64,000 bases of DNA from the NCBI GenBank assembly GCA_003142375.1, contig PLME01000008.1, positions 31,586 through 95,585 on the forward strand. The letters are read 5' to 3'. Position numbers and translations under genes: made by a program. A model generated the notes under the pieces. That model had not been told where the DNA came from and made no database searches. It saw nothing but the letters and a program-made list of their open reading frames with translations. Below are positions 1 to 8,427 of the stretch, one piece after another; the stretch's first letter is position 1; the number at the start of each line of letters is the position of its first letter. Source of the stretch: Dehalococcoidia bacterium. Lineage in GTDB: Bacteria; Chloroflexota; Dehalococcoidia; GIF9; UBA5629.

Positions 1-434
1 AAAGGTTCCGCTTCTTTTATAATGCCGGCATCGGTCAGCAGGCCAACGAAAATAGTATGTGTGTGTACATCCAGGTGGCTGATTACCTTGGCCTCCAGGA
101 AAGCGACTGTATTATCGAGAACTATGGGTGACTGTGTAACTCCGCGCCTATAATTCACCCCGGCGAATTTGTCGATTTCCCGACCGCTTTTGAAACCAAA
201 AGTGCCTATGAATTTTAGGGGGGTTTCCTGCGCCAGGATAGAAACGGCGAATGCCTGGCTGCTGGTAATGTATTCGTGTGTAAGGTTATTGCGGTTTACA
301 ATTACCCCGATAACCGTCGGTTCAGCGCAAATCTGCGTGGCAGTATTAATGATCTGTCCGTTGATTTTATCACCTTTAAATGAAGAGACAATATACAGAC
401 CGTACGAGAGCGCGTGCAATGCTTTGGTATCCAC
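1..434 (-). CDS. Flavin reductase domain protein (C-terminus cut by window edge)
   Basis: The reading frame starts at a GTG (434) preceded by AGGGGG with about 9 bases of spacing and runs off the left edge, so about 144 N-terminal residues are visible. The start VDTKALHALSYGLYIV and the segment with ICAEPTVIGVIVNRNN are typical of FMN-binding flavin reductase/flavoredoxin proteins, which reduce flavin with NAD(P)H or act as the flavin half of oxygen-reducing electron chains. It is the last visible gene of a minus-strand run of ferritin-like genes, which fits a role in oxygen or peroxide detoxification. Whether a rubredoxin domain follows cannot be seen. Confidence 0.8.
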   Translation of the reverse strand, partial: MDTKALHALSYGLYIVSSFKGDKINGQIINTATQICAEPTVIGVIVNRNNLTHEYITSSQAFAVSILAQETPLKFIGTFGFKSGREIDKFAGVNYRRGVTQSPIVLDNTVAFLEAKVISHLDVHTHTIFVGLLTDAGIIKEAEP

Positions 435-502
435 TGACTAATTCCCCCTGACGCTTTATTTCAACCTTTAATGAAATCTCAATATTGCTTCAATTAGATG
501 CT

Positions 503-1033
503 CTAGACCCCATCGAGATGGGGATGCTCAGTCCTGGTAAACCAGCCAACCGGATCGGATATATATTCCTTATAATCGATCAGGGCCAAATAGTGTCCCT
601 GTTCTTCAGCAGCTATGCACGAGAAGAATTTCTTTTCTATATCGGCGGCCGATTTTAGCGCCTGCTCTTTGTAGAAGTCCCTTGATTTAATTTCCATGTC
701 CACAGCTTTGGCGGTGGCGTCAAGAGCATACTGGTTTGGTTTGACTGTTTTCCCCTCACTTTTTATGGCTTGACCGAACAATGTTATGAGCTGAAAAGTC
801 TGGGCCGGCTGCACGATCTCAGCAGGCCATCCCTGCTTATCGACGGTCGCCTTGTAAATGGCCTCGAATTTTCTTCTGTGATGGTCCTCCTGCTCAGCCA
901 GGTAGGAATAAAGCTCCCTGCCTACCTTGTTATCTATCTCCTGGCTGACCAGCGTGTAATATTTTTTGCCATCGACCTCCATTTGTATAGCATATTTGAG
1001 CGCTTCGACCAATCTGTGTTGTTCATCCATCAT
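503..1033 (-). CDS. Ferritin-like/rubrerythrin-family diiron protein
   Basis: This 176-residue protein has two four-helix half-motifs of the rubrerythrin type: a Glu in AIQMEVDGKKYY followed by AEQEDHH, then AVDMEIKSRDFY followed by AAEEQGH. These give the E, ExxH, E, ExxH pattern of a diiron site. There is no rubredoxin domain. The ATG at 1033 is chosen because AGGAG lies 7 bases upstream; a longer in-frame extension would run into the preceding gene. It is 10 bases downstream of the thioesterase fusion gene, so probably co-transcribed. Peroxide reduction or iron handling is inferred from the family. Confidence 0.8.
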   Translation of the reverse strand: MMDEQHRLVEALKYAIQMEVDGKKYYTLVSQEIDNKVGRELYSYLAEQEDHHRRKFEAIYKATVDKQGWPAEIVQPAQTFQLITLFGQAIKSEGKTVKPNQYALDATAKAVDMEIKSRDFYKEQALKSAADIEKKFFSCIAAEEQGHYLALIDYKEYISDPVGWFTRTEHPHLDGV

Positions 1034-1043
1034 TGGCAAACTC

Positions 1044-1907
1044 CTATTTTGTTCTTTGCTTGCGTGCATTGTACCTGGCCTGGCCTTCTGAGAAAAGCTT
1101 CTCCTCCTCCTCTGTGCTGATGATGAGGGGAGGGACCTCAATAGCCTTGCCGTTGGTATCCAGCGCAACGAAAATGAACGTTGCTGTAAGCACCAGCCTT
1201 TTCTCTCCGCTGAGCATATTTTCCGCTGTGGCTATGATGCCGGTCTCCATTGTCGCATGGCTGACGAATGTCAACCTGGCATCAATTGTGACCAGTTCGC
1301 CTACATGTACAGGGTTCTTAAAGGTAATAGTATCCACCTGAGCGGTTACCACAGGATGCTGGCTGTGCCTCAGGGCGACTATAGCGGCCGTGTTATCCAT
1401 CATTTTCATCAATTCTCCGCCGTGCACAAAGCCCACCGGATTTGTCTGGCTGGGCATCATTATCTGCGATAAGGTGACGGCGGAATGGCCGACGGTCTTA
1501 CCTTTAAGAGGTTCGGAAGTATTTAAGGATTTGAGAACAGCCTGCAGGTTTTCACCGTGCTTTTGTTCCACTCTGGCTGTGAGTTTAAAGAAGTCTGCTA
1601 TAGCGGAGAAGCCCTCTTTCCGAGCGATGGCCTCCGCCTCCGGATAGAATTTTTGCGCTTCTTCGAACTCCCGCTCCACGGCATTTTCAAGATTAGTAAC
1701 TGTATTCGGGGATCCGCCCAGGAAATGGAATTCATGAGTGGCGTGCTCGGCTTCGTTAGAGGAGGTCGCCTCAAAAATATCGGCAACCTGTCCCAAGCCC
1801 TGCTGACGGGCAGTATCGGCATAATATTTATAGCGTGCGCGAACCAATAACTCCCTCGAAAATGCTTTTTCCAGCATTTGTTCTGTTTGGCTGCCTTTGA
1901 GATCCAT
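1044..1907 (-). CDS. Rubrerythrin domain fused to hotdog acyl-CoA thioesterase
   Basis: A 287-residue protein with two unrelated halves. Residues about 8-128 form a rubrerythrin diiron domain with all ligands in place (E19, E52 and H55, E80 region, E114 and H117). Residues about 135-265 form a hotdog-fold acyl-CoA thioesterase of the YciA/BACH type, with the segment NPVGFVHGGELMKMMD (D171 as the likely catalytic acid) and FIFVALDTNGKA. The reading frame is continuous across the junction. The gene sits 2 bases after the upstream ferritin-like gene. I know no standard family with this architecture; a thioesterase that senses or survives peroxide, or a co-expression fusion, are both possible. 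Confidence 0.85.
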   Translation of the reverse strand: MDLKGSQTEQMLEKAFSRELLVRARYKYYADTARQQGLGQVADIFEATSSNEAEHATHEFHFLGGSPNTVTNLENAVEREFEEAQKFYPEAEAIARKEGFSAIADFFKLTARVEQKHGENLQAVLKSLNTSEPLKGKTVGHSAVTLSQIMMPSQTNPVGFVHGGELMKMMDNTAAIVALRHSQHPVVTAQVDTITFKNPVHVGELVTIDARLTFVSHATMETGIIATAENMLSGEKRLVLTATFIFVALDTNGKAIEVPPLIISTEEEEKLFSEGQARYNARKQRTK

Positions 1908-1909
1908 AG

Positions 1910-2398
1910 CTATTTAAAACATCCTGCGAACTCCACCTGGTATTCCAGCAATCGCCGGAGGTGGCGCTTTTCTTCATTTAGTATCTTTTTAACTGCCTCC
2001 TTTTCCGGATTCTGCACTAAGCTACGCAATTCCGTATAGAAAAGGATGCTATCCTTCTCGGCCTGTATACCTGTTTTAAGTGCTGCAGACGGACCTGATT
2101 TAGCAGCCCGGCTCTTGGCGGCAGCCGTACTTGGGAAAACCGTATCTTTAATCAGGGCTTTAAGATATTTACGATATTCTCCCTTATAGCTTTCGGGAGG
2201 TGCTGACTTACCGATCTTATTCCATAACTTTCTAAACGTTTTCAGATGTCTCTTTTCGGCCGACGCCAGGTATTCATAAACAGCTCTGGTCGATAAATCC
2301 TGTGACTGCTCTGCAATTGCCGTATAGAAAGCGAGTCCGGTTCTTTCCATTTGCATGGCAATACGATATAGCTCGCTGCTTCTAAAAAATTCTGCCAT
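1910..2398 (-). CDS. Ferritin-like diiron domain protein
   Basis: A 162-residue protein with duplicated ferritin-like helices: AMQMERTGLAFY with SAEKRHLKTF, and GIQAEKDSILFYTEL with NEEKRHLRRL, i.e. two Glu and two ExxH pairs. It is the first gene of the minus-strand cluster, followed after 2 bases by the fusion gene. A GA-rich stretch (AGGTG, then GAGGA touching the ATG) serves as ribosome binding site. The segment between the two halves (about residues 80-105) is Ala/Lys/Ser-rich and probably a linker. Function beyond diiron or iron binding is not predictable. Confidence 0.75.
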   Translation of the reverse strand: MAEFFRSSELYRIAMQMERTGLAFYTAIAEQSQDLSTRAVYEYLASAEKRHLKTFRKLWNKIGKSAPPESYKGEYRKYLKALIKDTVFPSTAAAKSRAAKSGPSAALKTGIQAEKDSILFYTELRSLVQNPEKEAVKKILNEEKRHLRRLLEYQVEFAGCFK

Positions 2399-2578
2399 TC
2401 CTCACACCTGCAAATCGATATTTATGGAATTATCAGCCTGATACGTTTATAGTCCGCCGTTTTCGACTTCCCCATTACCATTCTTGTTTTTGTATTTATC
2501 ACGGTTACCCAATTATAACAATATTTTAGCTTGCTGAAGTAATAAAAGTCACATATTGAGAAAATATGTCAGGGACGT

Positions 2579-2607
2579 AAAAAGAGCCGGCCTTTGGGGC
2601 CGGCTCT
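2579..2607 (-). terminator. Intrinsic terminator of the two-CW gene
   Basis: A perfect 10-bp stem (2583-2592 with 2598-2607, AGAGCCGGCC) with a 5-base loop is followed on the minus strand by TTTT. It lies just after the stop codon of the two-CW gene and separates it from the ferritin-like cluster. Confidence 0.85.
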
Positions 2608-2637
2608 CTATAGTTGCTAAAGGAGCTGGTCTGGCAA

Positions 2638-2976
2638 TTACTGCGCTATTTTTTCGATGGCTTTGAGCTGCGTATCCATGCCTTTGCCAAAGAGCTTCAA
2701 CCGGATAGGCTCGTCATGCCCATATTTCTTGTATACACGGCATACTTCGCAGATGCTGGTATCTTTGCCGGTTGCGCCACGGTCATCTAGCTTGCAGTAA
2801 GTACCTTCGATCTCCCAGCAGGGCAGAAACTGGTACCTGGTCGCCGGGCACTCGTCTTTAATCATTTCGGGACAGTGGCATTTTTCCCAGCACGGTTGCT
2901 TGTCGGTCCAGAAATTGAATTGTGAAGTCCCGTCGCCTGTTTCTACCTTTTGAGTCCTTTCCATCAGTTCAGCCAT
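2638..2976 (-). CDS. Cys-rich two-CW domain protein (paralogue 1)
   Basis: A 112-residue soluble protein with eight cysteines (29, 33, 35, 43, 53, 61, 76, 79) and two CW pairs (PCWEKCHC and LPCWEIEGTYC), followed by CEVCRVYKKYG. This pattern matches proteins annotated as two-CW domain-containing, of unknown function and probably metal or Fe-S binding. AGGAGG lies about 8 bases before the ATG. A close paralogue lies at 42085-42429, with about 64 of 84 aligned core residues identical. Both genes have the same inverted repeat upstream. It is transcribed away from the DUF255 gene. Confidence 0.8.
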   Translation of the reverse strand: MAELMERTQKVETGDGTSQFNFWTDKQPCWEKCHCPEMIKDECPATRYQFLPCWEIEGTYCKLDDRGATGKDTSICEVCRVYKKYGHDEPIRLKLFGKGMDTQLKAIEKIAQ

Positions 2977-3079
2977 TTTAGTTGCCTCCTTTAGTATTTT
3001 TCTAGCTTTGGTCTCTTTTACACATTAAATTTAACATTTGTTACGGCGTGCAGCATCCGTCATGAAGCTTAATTTAAAT

Positions 3080-3097
3080 TTGCGCACAAGCGCATAA
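3080..3097. promoter_or_regulatory. Inverted-repeat operator candidate TTGCGC-N4-GCGCATAA
   Basis: The palindrome TGCGC-N4-GCGCA lies in the divergent region between the two-CW gene (104 bp upstream of its start) and the DUF255 gene. The same 14 of 14 defined bases occur at 41976-41993 upstream of the second two-CW gene. A further block, TGTTAAATT plus flanking bases, is also shared closer to both genes. Binding by a common regulator is inferred. Confidence 0.5.
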
Positions 3098-3195
3098 ACG
3101 GTACAAAAGAATTAAGCCAAAATGCGTAGCGCCGATATAAAATATTTGGATGGCCTGCCTTTTTAGGGCACAATAATCACGGAGTTTTTAGTGCG

Positions 3196-5244
3196 ATGGC
3201 GAATGGAAATGAAAAATTGAACCACCTGGCCGGCCAATCGAGCCCCTACCTTCTACAGCATGTAAAGAACCCGGTAGACTGGTATCCGTGGGGGGATGTG
3301 GCGTTTAACAAAGCCAGGAAAGAAGACAGGCCGATTTTTCTCAGTATAGGGTACTCATCCTGCCACTGGTGCCATGTGATGGCGCATGAATCGTTTGAGA
3401 ATGAGGAAGTAGCCAAATTTCTTAACGATAATTTCGTCAGCATCAAGGTAGACAGGGAAGAACGTCCGGATATCGACCATATTTATATGCAGGCGGTCCA
3501 GGCCCTTACGGGCAGGGGAGGCTGGCCTTTAAGCGTATTTTTAACGCCGGAAGGCATTCCTTTTTTTGGTGGTACGTATTTTCCTCCGGAGAACGGGCAT
3601 GGGTTACCAGGTTTTAGCTATATTTTGCAAGTAATGGCTCAGGCTTACAGCCAGGATAAGATGGAAATTGAACAGCACGCGGCGGAATTACAGTCCGCCC
3701 TGGGGCGGGCGCCAAGTCCCGGAGCCGGGCAAATATTGACACCGGAATCGTTGGATAAAGCTTGTGAAAAATTAAATAAAGATTTCGACTCTGACAACGG
3801 CGGCTTCGGCGATGCTCCCAAGTTTCCTGAGGCTACGGTCATGGATCTGTTATTGAGCACCGCTGCACGTAAAAAGGATAGGAAAATACTTGGGATGGTC
3901 GAGCTGACCCTCAGGAAGATGGCGGGTGGCGGCATTTATGATCAGTTGGCGGGAGGTTTCCATCGCTATTCCACGGATAACCAGTGGCGCATACCGCATT
4001 TCGAGAAGATGCTTTATGACAATGCCCAGTTGGGCAGCCTTTACCTGCACGCATATCAAGCTACTCATAATGAGCTTTATAGAAGAATTGCATCCGAGAC
4101 CCTGGACTATTTGATCGAGGAATTACGATCAAAGGATGGCGGATTTTACAGCTCACAGGATGCGGATAGTGAGGGCCTGGAGGGGAAATATTATACGTGG
4201 ACCATGGATGAGTTAAATCAAAGCATGGGTGTTGAGGATGCTGAAAAGGTCAGCCGCTACTATGGAGTAACGGAAGCAGGGAATTTCGAAGGAAGGAACG
4301 TACTTTATGTGACAGGCCTAAACACTATGAATAAAGATCTTCTGGCCGGGGCCAAAGCTGAAATGAGAAAGGTGAGGCAGAAGAGGGTCAGGCCAAACAT
4401 GGATGATAAAATTATCGCATCCGGGAACGGCCTGGCGATAAGCAGCCTGAGCGAAGCGGCTGCCGTGCTGGAAAGAAAAGACTATCTCGAGGCTGCGGAA
4501 TCCTGTGCGGACTTTATAATCAGTAAAATGATGCCCGACGGAAAGCTGTCACATACATATAGTGGAGGGAAAATGGGTGGCCATGGCTTTCTCGAGGACT
4601 ATGCGCTGGTTATTCTGGGCCTGCTGGATTTGCAGGCGGTCAGTTTTTCAGCTAAATACCTGAACCTGGCCGTATCGCTGTCCGATACCATGATCGCCGA
4701 ATTTATAAGCAGTGACGATGGGCTTTTGTACGATACACCGAATTTAAGCGAAAGGCTTTTTATCAGGCCGCGCAACCTGGTCGATAGTCCGGTATCTTCC
4801 GGGAACGCCGCAGCAATCAGGGCGCTGCTATACTTGTCGGCATTGACCGGAGACCCCTCTTATAAAAGGATCGCCGAACGTTCTTTGCGAATTATGCAGG
4901 AGCAGATGGAGTCCTTTCCCAGGGGTTTTGCCAACTGGCTGCGTGCGCTGGGCTTCTATTTATCAGCGGGACTTGAGCTGGTTATAGCCGGTAAGCGCGG
5001 AGCAAAAGATTCAAATAAATTATTACACTTGATTTACAGCGTATATCTACCCGATAAGGTGTCATGTGCATATGATCCGACCGGGGATGCAGTTGACCGC
5101 AGGGTAGAGCTTCTAAAGGAACGCGGTATGACCCGTGAAAAGGCCACGGTTTATATTTGCGAACAGAGTACATGTCTGGCTCCAATTAGCGATATCCGAG
5201 AGCTGTCATCAAGATTGAGGAATCTCACAAGTACCTTCAGTTGA
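3196..5244 (+). CDS. DUF255/YyaL-type thioredoxin-fold protein
   Basis: A 682-residue protein with an N-terminal thioredoxin-like domain (residues 1-170; SCHWCHVM with C56 and C59, and the family's NPVDWYPW and [11 protein letters not shown] segments) followed by a six-hairpin glycosidase-like helical domain. Length and order match the YyaL/SSP411 (spermatogenesis-associated protein 20) family. Members are cytosolic and their reaction is not established; a link to redox or nucleotide-sugar chemistry is only suggested by fold. A GGAG lies 11 bases before the ATG. The lipoprotein gene follows after 19 bases. Confidence 0.9.
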   Translation: MANGNEKLNHLAGQSSPYLLQHVKNPVDWYPWGDVAFNKARKEDRPIFLSIGYSSCHWCHVMAHESFENEEVAKFLNDNFVSIKVDREERPDIDHIYMQAVQALTGRGGWPLSVFLTPEGIPFFGGTYFPPENGHGLPGFSYILQVMAQAYSQDKMEIEQHAAELQSALGRAPSPGAGQILTPESLDKACEKLNKDFDSDNGGFGDAPKFPEATVMDLLLSTAARKKDRKILGMVELTLRKMAGGGIYDQLAGGFHRYSTDNQWRIPHFEKMLYDNAQLGSLYLHAYQATHNELYRRIASETLDYLIEELRSKDGGFYSSQDADSEGLEGKYYTWTMDELNQSMGVEDAEKVSRYYGVTEAGNFEGRNVLYVTGLNTMNKDLLAGAKAEMRKVRQKRVRPNMDDKIIASGNGLAISSLSEAAAVLERKDYLEAAESCADFIISKMMPDGKLSHTYSGGKMGGHGFLEDYALVILGLLDLQAVSFSAKYLNLAVSLSDTMIAEFISSDDGLLYDTPNLSERLFIRPRNLVDSPVSSGNAAAIRALLYLSALTGDPSYKRIAERSLRIMQEQMESFPRGFANWLRALGFYLSAGLELVIAGKRGAKDSNKLLHLIYSVYLPDKVSCAYDPTGDAVDRRVELLKERGMTREKATVYICEQSTCLAPISDIRELSSRLRNLTSTFS

Positions 5245-5263
5245 AGTTTAAGACGGTCATGAC

Positions 5264-6310
5264 TTGAGCAAATTCTTTATCTGTGTAGCTATCTTAATAT
5301 TACTGATGTCAGGTTGTGCAGCGGGCATACCATCGACCGGTAATGCCGGGACATCAGACCTGAAAAATGAGATCCGACGGATTGCCGAACCCTACTCTCT
5401 CAAAGTTCCCGGCTGGGAACTGGAGAATTTCTTACGGCCTTTGAAAAATAGCCGCGGCCAAAATGATAAGGAGGTTGATCTCAGCGGGCTGGACAGCCAG
5501 ATTGAATTGGTGTTAAAAGACCAGGGCATCGACATTGTTCCGCCGGTTCGCATCAGGCTGGAAAGGCCCCCATTGCTGCTGGTCCTATCACCCAGAAATA
5601 GAATCGAATACCTTGACCGCATTTTGCTGTCGCCGGATATGAGTTTAAGCCAGATGGAATCACTGGAAAATCAGCTTGATCAAGTCAACCTTTCAGCGCT
5701 GGTCGTCGAGTTGGGTGGTCTGGGGGCGGCCTATCCTGCTCTAGTATCTCCGGATATGCCTGTAAGGGACGTGGTTGACGCCGCGGCCGAGGAGTGGTCA
5801 CACCAAAATCTGGCCTTCAGACCTCTGGGCTATTTATATTTGCTGGATTCGTTAGGCATAAGCCAAAATCCAGATGTGATTACAATGAATGAGACACTGG
5901 CCGGAATCATGGCCGGTGAGATCGGTAAAAAGGTATATGAAAATTACTATAATAATTCTGAGGAGCAGCAAAAGTCACATGCAGGACGTGGCTTTGATTT
6001 CAATCGGGAAATGCGCCTGACCCGGAGAAATGTCGATGTACTCTTAGCGCAGGGAGATATAAAGGGAGCCGAACAGTACATGAATGAAAGATGCCTGGTT
6101 TTCAACGGGAACGGATATTCCATAAGGAAATTGAACCAGGCCTATTTCGCTTTTCACGGGATATACGGGCAGGATCCCGGTGCAGTAAGCCCCATCTACG
6201 ATGCTATGCAGAAGTTGCGAGCCAGGTACACGACTTTATCTCATTTTATCGAGGAAGCCTCAAAATTAACCAGTTATACCGACCTTCAGAAGGCTATAGC
6301 CAATTACTGA
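5264..6310 (+). CDS. Lipoprotein with gluzincin-like motif lacking the first His
   Basis: A 348-residue protein starting at TTG. The signal peptide ends in a lipobox (LMSGC, C18), so it is probably anchored outside the membrane. The central segment EEWSHQNLAFRPLG (176-189), followed by MNETLAGIMAGEIG (208-221), looks like a gluzincin HExxH plus downstream Glu arrangement. Here the first His is a Glu (E176-E-W-S-H180). No named family is recognised with confidence. It may be an inactive or altered metallopeptidase, possibly co-transcribed with the DUF255 gene. The ribosome binding site is weak. Confidence 0.6.
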   Translation: MSKFFICVAILILLMSGCAAGIPSTGNAGTSDLKNEIRRIAEPYSLKVPGWELENFLRPLKNSRGQNDKEVDLSGLDSQIELVLKDQGIDIVPPVRIRLERPPLLLVLSPRNRIEYLDRILLSPDMSLSQMESLENQLDQVNLSALVVELGGLGAAYPALVSPDMPVRDVVDAAAEEWSHQNLAFRPLGYLYLLDSLGISQNPDVITMNETLAGIMAGEIGKKVYENYYNNSEEQQKSHAGRGFDFNREMRLTRRNVDVLLAQGDIKGAEQYMNERCLVFNGNGYSIRKLNQAYFAFHGIYGQDPGAVSPIYDAMQKLRARYTTLSHFIEEASKLTSYTDLQKAIANY

Positions 6311-6469
6311 TATGTTTGGGTTTATCCATGGCTAAGCAATGCGGTGCGTGATTTTGTTCTGGTATACTTTACGCAAACGCGGCGAATTGCGACGCCCTTC
6401 CTTTATATTTAAATAGTTGGCTGGAATTTCCATTTTTCGAGCCGTCCCGCGTACGAGTACTTCTAAAAT

Positions 6470-7246
6470 ATGATTAAAATCGATCTTACGTGGAATGACA
6501 ATGACGTGCTGCCGGATAAGCTGCGGCCCGATGTCGAATTCCTTTTTTCCAGGATGAGCCAGGCCACTATCCGAATGGTAGATCCGAAGCCGGGTGACCG
6601 CATCCTGGATATAGGCTGCGGACGGGCCATGGATATAGTGGCCATGTCGAAATACGGCTCGATAGTGATCGGCGTGGAACCGTCATCGGTGATGCTTGAG
6701 CACGCACGCCAATCGCTCAAGTTGGACGGACATAGGACGGGGGTGTTGCAGGCTATCGCGGAGAGCATTCCTGTTGTCCCGGGGTCTATCGATAAAATAG
6801 TCTGCAAAGGCGCCCTTGACCATTTTGCAGACCCCGAGGGGGCTGTACGTCAGATGGCTGCCGCCATTAAACCAGCGGGTACAGCGGTAATTGCCATTGC
6901 TAACTTCGAAAGCCTGGGATTCAAAATCGGCAAATTGATTTTCAGCCTAAGAAAACTGTTTAACATACGCAATCCCTACAGCAGGCTTCCCTGGGAGATA
7001 CCACCTGATCACACCATGAAATTTGATTATGATGTTGTTGTCCGGATGGTGCGTAAGCATATGAGGGTGGAGGAAATATTGGGAGTATCGATGTTGTGCA
7101 GCATGCCCGGATGGGGAGACATGCTATCAACCTTTCCGCGTGTTTTGTCAGATAAGGTATTGGGAAGTCTCGATTGTGTTTCGCGTTATTTGCCGTTCTT
7201 AAGCGATGTGATTATATTAAAGTGTACTCGAAAACAGCCGGATTAA
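6470..7246 (+). CDS. Class I SAM-dependent methyltransferase
   Basis: A 258-residue protein with the SAM-binding motif I ILDIGCGRAMD (about residues 44-54), an acidic motif at GVEPS and the typical FADPEGAVRQMAAAIKPAG strand-helix region. The C-terminal part has a basic amphipathic segment (KLIFSLRKLFNI) that could touch membranes or a lipid substrate. The substrate cannot be predicted. No clear ribosome binding site precedes the ATG. It is the last gene before the IS1595 element. Confidence 0.8.
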   Translation: MIKIDLTWNDNDVLPDKLRPDVEFLFSRMSQATIRMVDPKPGDRILDIGCGRAMDIVAMSKYGSIVIGVEPSSVMLEHARQSLKLDGHRTGVLQAIAESIPVVPGSIDKIVCKGALDHFADPEGAVRQMAAAIKPAGTAVIAIANFESLGFKIGKLIFSLRKLFNIRNPYSRLPWEIPPDHTMKFDYDVVVRMVRKHMRVEEILGVSMLCSMPGWGDMLSTFPRVLSDKVLGSLDCVSRYLPFLSDVIILKCTRKQPD

Positions 7247-7314
7247 AACCGAGCCGCTTTGAGCCGATTCTTAACGTGCAGTTAAGAGATATTAATTAAT
7301 CCGGGATTATATAC

Positions 7315-7343
7315 TTGACACGGATTAGCTATCATGTTATATT
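7315..7343 (+). promoter_or_regulatory. Strong sigma-70-type promoter inside the IS left end
   Basis: TTGACA (7315-7320), 17-bp spacer, TATATT (7338-7343). It reads inward to the transposase and lies within the candidate left terminal repeat. Its -10 box overlaps the stop codon of the antisense 52-residue ORF. Confidence 0.7.
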
Positions 7344-7500
7344 ACCCTTGTAATGAAGATTCTGAATCTGTTTTCGGTTTCTTGTCCTGAGAGAATTCGT
7401 CAATTTTCTCCCTCAGTTTTTCATGTAGTTTCGGGTGAAACACAGCCTTTGCTATTTCGTCTGTTGTCATGTTCTTCGGGTGTTTCTTACTTTTAGGCAT
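7342..7500 (-). CDS. 52-residue basic ORF, divergent from the IS1595 transposase
   Basis: A short reading frame (begins MPKSKKHPKNMTTDEIAKAV, ends SESSLQG) that starts only 12 bases from the transposase start and runs the other way. It has its own GGAG 7 bases before the ATG; the 12-base gap AGGAGTTCTCCA carries both Shine-Dalgarno sites as an inverted repeat. The protein is hydrophilic with a lysine-rich start and a helical middle (HPKLHEKLREKIDEF). I do not recognise a family. It could be an accessory or regulatory IS protein, since it is antisense to the transposase mRNA leader. Confidence 0.55.
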   Translation of the reverse strand: MPKSKKHPKNMTTDEIAKAVFHPKLHEKLREKIDEFSQDKKPKTDSESSLQG

Positions 7501-7512
7501 AGGAGTTCTCCA

Positions 7513-8427
7513 ATGAAAAAGATCGCAAAGAAAGAAGTGAAAAAAGACATCGATATGATGCGCTTGATGGCAAAGTATAACAACGAGGATGCTTGCCGTA
7601 ATCTGCTGGAGAATCTACGCTGGCCGGACGGCGTGACTTGCCCCCGCTGCCAGAGCAAGGACATCCGTAATTCATACAGCCGTAATCAGTTTGATTGTGG
7701 TTCATGCGGTTATCAGTTCTCCGTAACCTCTAATACCATCTTCCATGATAGCCATCTCCCGCTTCCGAAGTGGTTCATAGCCATTTACATGATGATCGAG
7801 TCTAAGAAGGGCATATCCGCCAATCAAATGAAGCGCACCCTTGATGTATCCTACAAGACGGCTTGGTACCTTTGCCACAGGATTCGCGCTGCCATGACAG
7901 AGATAAACCCGAAGCCTCTTAGTGGCATTGTTGAGATTGATGAGACCTGGGTAGGTGGTAAGAGGCAGCATGTTGGGCATGGCTACAAGGGAAACAAGGT
8001 AGTTGCTGCTGGTGCTGTTGAGCGCAACGGTGATACGAGACTTCAACGGATCGACAACCGCACCCACGAAACGCTTCACAACTTTATCAAGTCTGTGGTA
8101 GCACCCGATGCGGAAGCTATCTATACAGACGACTTTCCGACTTACAAAGGAATTGAGGACGAGGACACAAGGCACGAGTCTGTTAATCACAGTGCTGATG
8201 AGTGGGTTCGTGGTGATGTCAATACGAACTCTATCGAGAACGTGTTTAGCCTCTTTAAGAGGTCTGTTATGGGTTCCTATCATAAGGTCTCTAAGAAGCA
8301 TCTTGATGCTTACCTCGACGAATTGGAGTGGAGATTCAACAATCGTGAGAATCCGTACTTGTTTCGTGACACGCTTCTTAAACTCATTCATTCCGAAAAC
8401 CTCGAATATAAGAAGCTAGTTACCTAA
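7513..8427 (+). CDS. IS1595-family (ISXO2-like) transposase
   Basis: A 304-residue transposase. The N-terminal zinc ribbon (CPRC ... CGSCGYQF) is followed by a helix-turn-helix region and the ISXO2-like DDE domain with VEIDETWVGGK, YTDDFPTY and NSIENVFSLFKR; the late IEN and WRFNNR segments are typical. The ATG at 7513 has AGGAG 7 bases upstream, so it is preferred over an upstream in-frame start. All domains are intact, so it may be active. It cuts and joins the element's ends, by family knowledge. Confidence 0.92.
   Translation: MKKIAKKEVKKDIDMMRLMAKYNNEDACRNLLENLRWPDGVTCPRCQSKDIRNSYSRNQFDCGSCGYQFSVTSNTIFHDSHLPLPKWFIAIYMMIESKKGISANQMKRTLDVSYKTAWYLCHRIRAAMTEINPKPLSGIVEIDETWVGGKRQHVGHGYKGNKVVAAGAVERNGDTRLQRIDNRTHETLHNFIKSVVAPDAEAIYTDDFPTYKGIEDEDTRHESVNHSADEWVRGDVNTNSIENVFSLFKRSVMGSYHKVSKKHLDAYLDELEWRFNNRENPYLFRDTLLKLIHSENLEYKKLVT

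Noticed and set aside
169..441. A 90-codon plus-strand open frame at the left edge
   Set aside because: It lies opposite the flavin reductase gene, which has a ribosome binding site and family-typical sequence.
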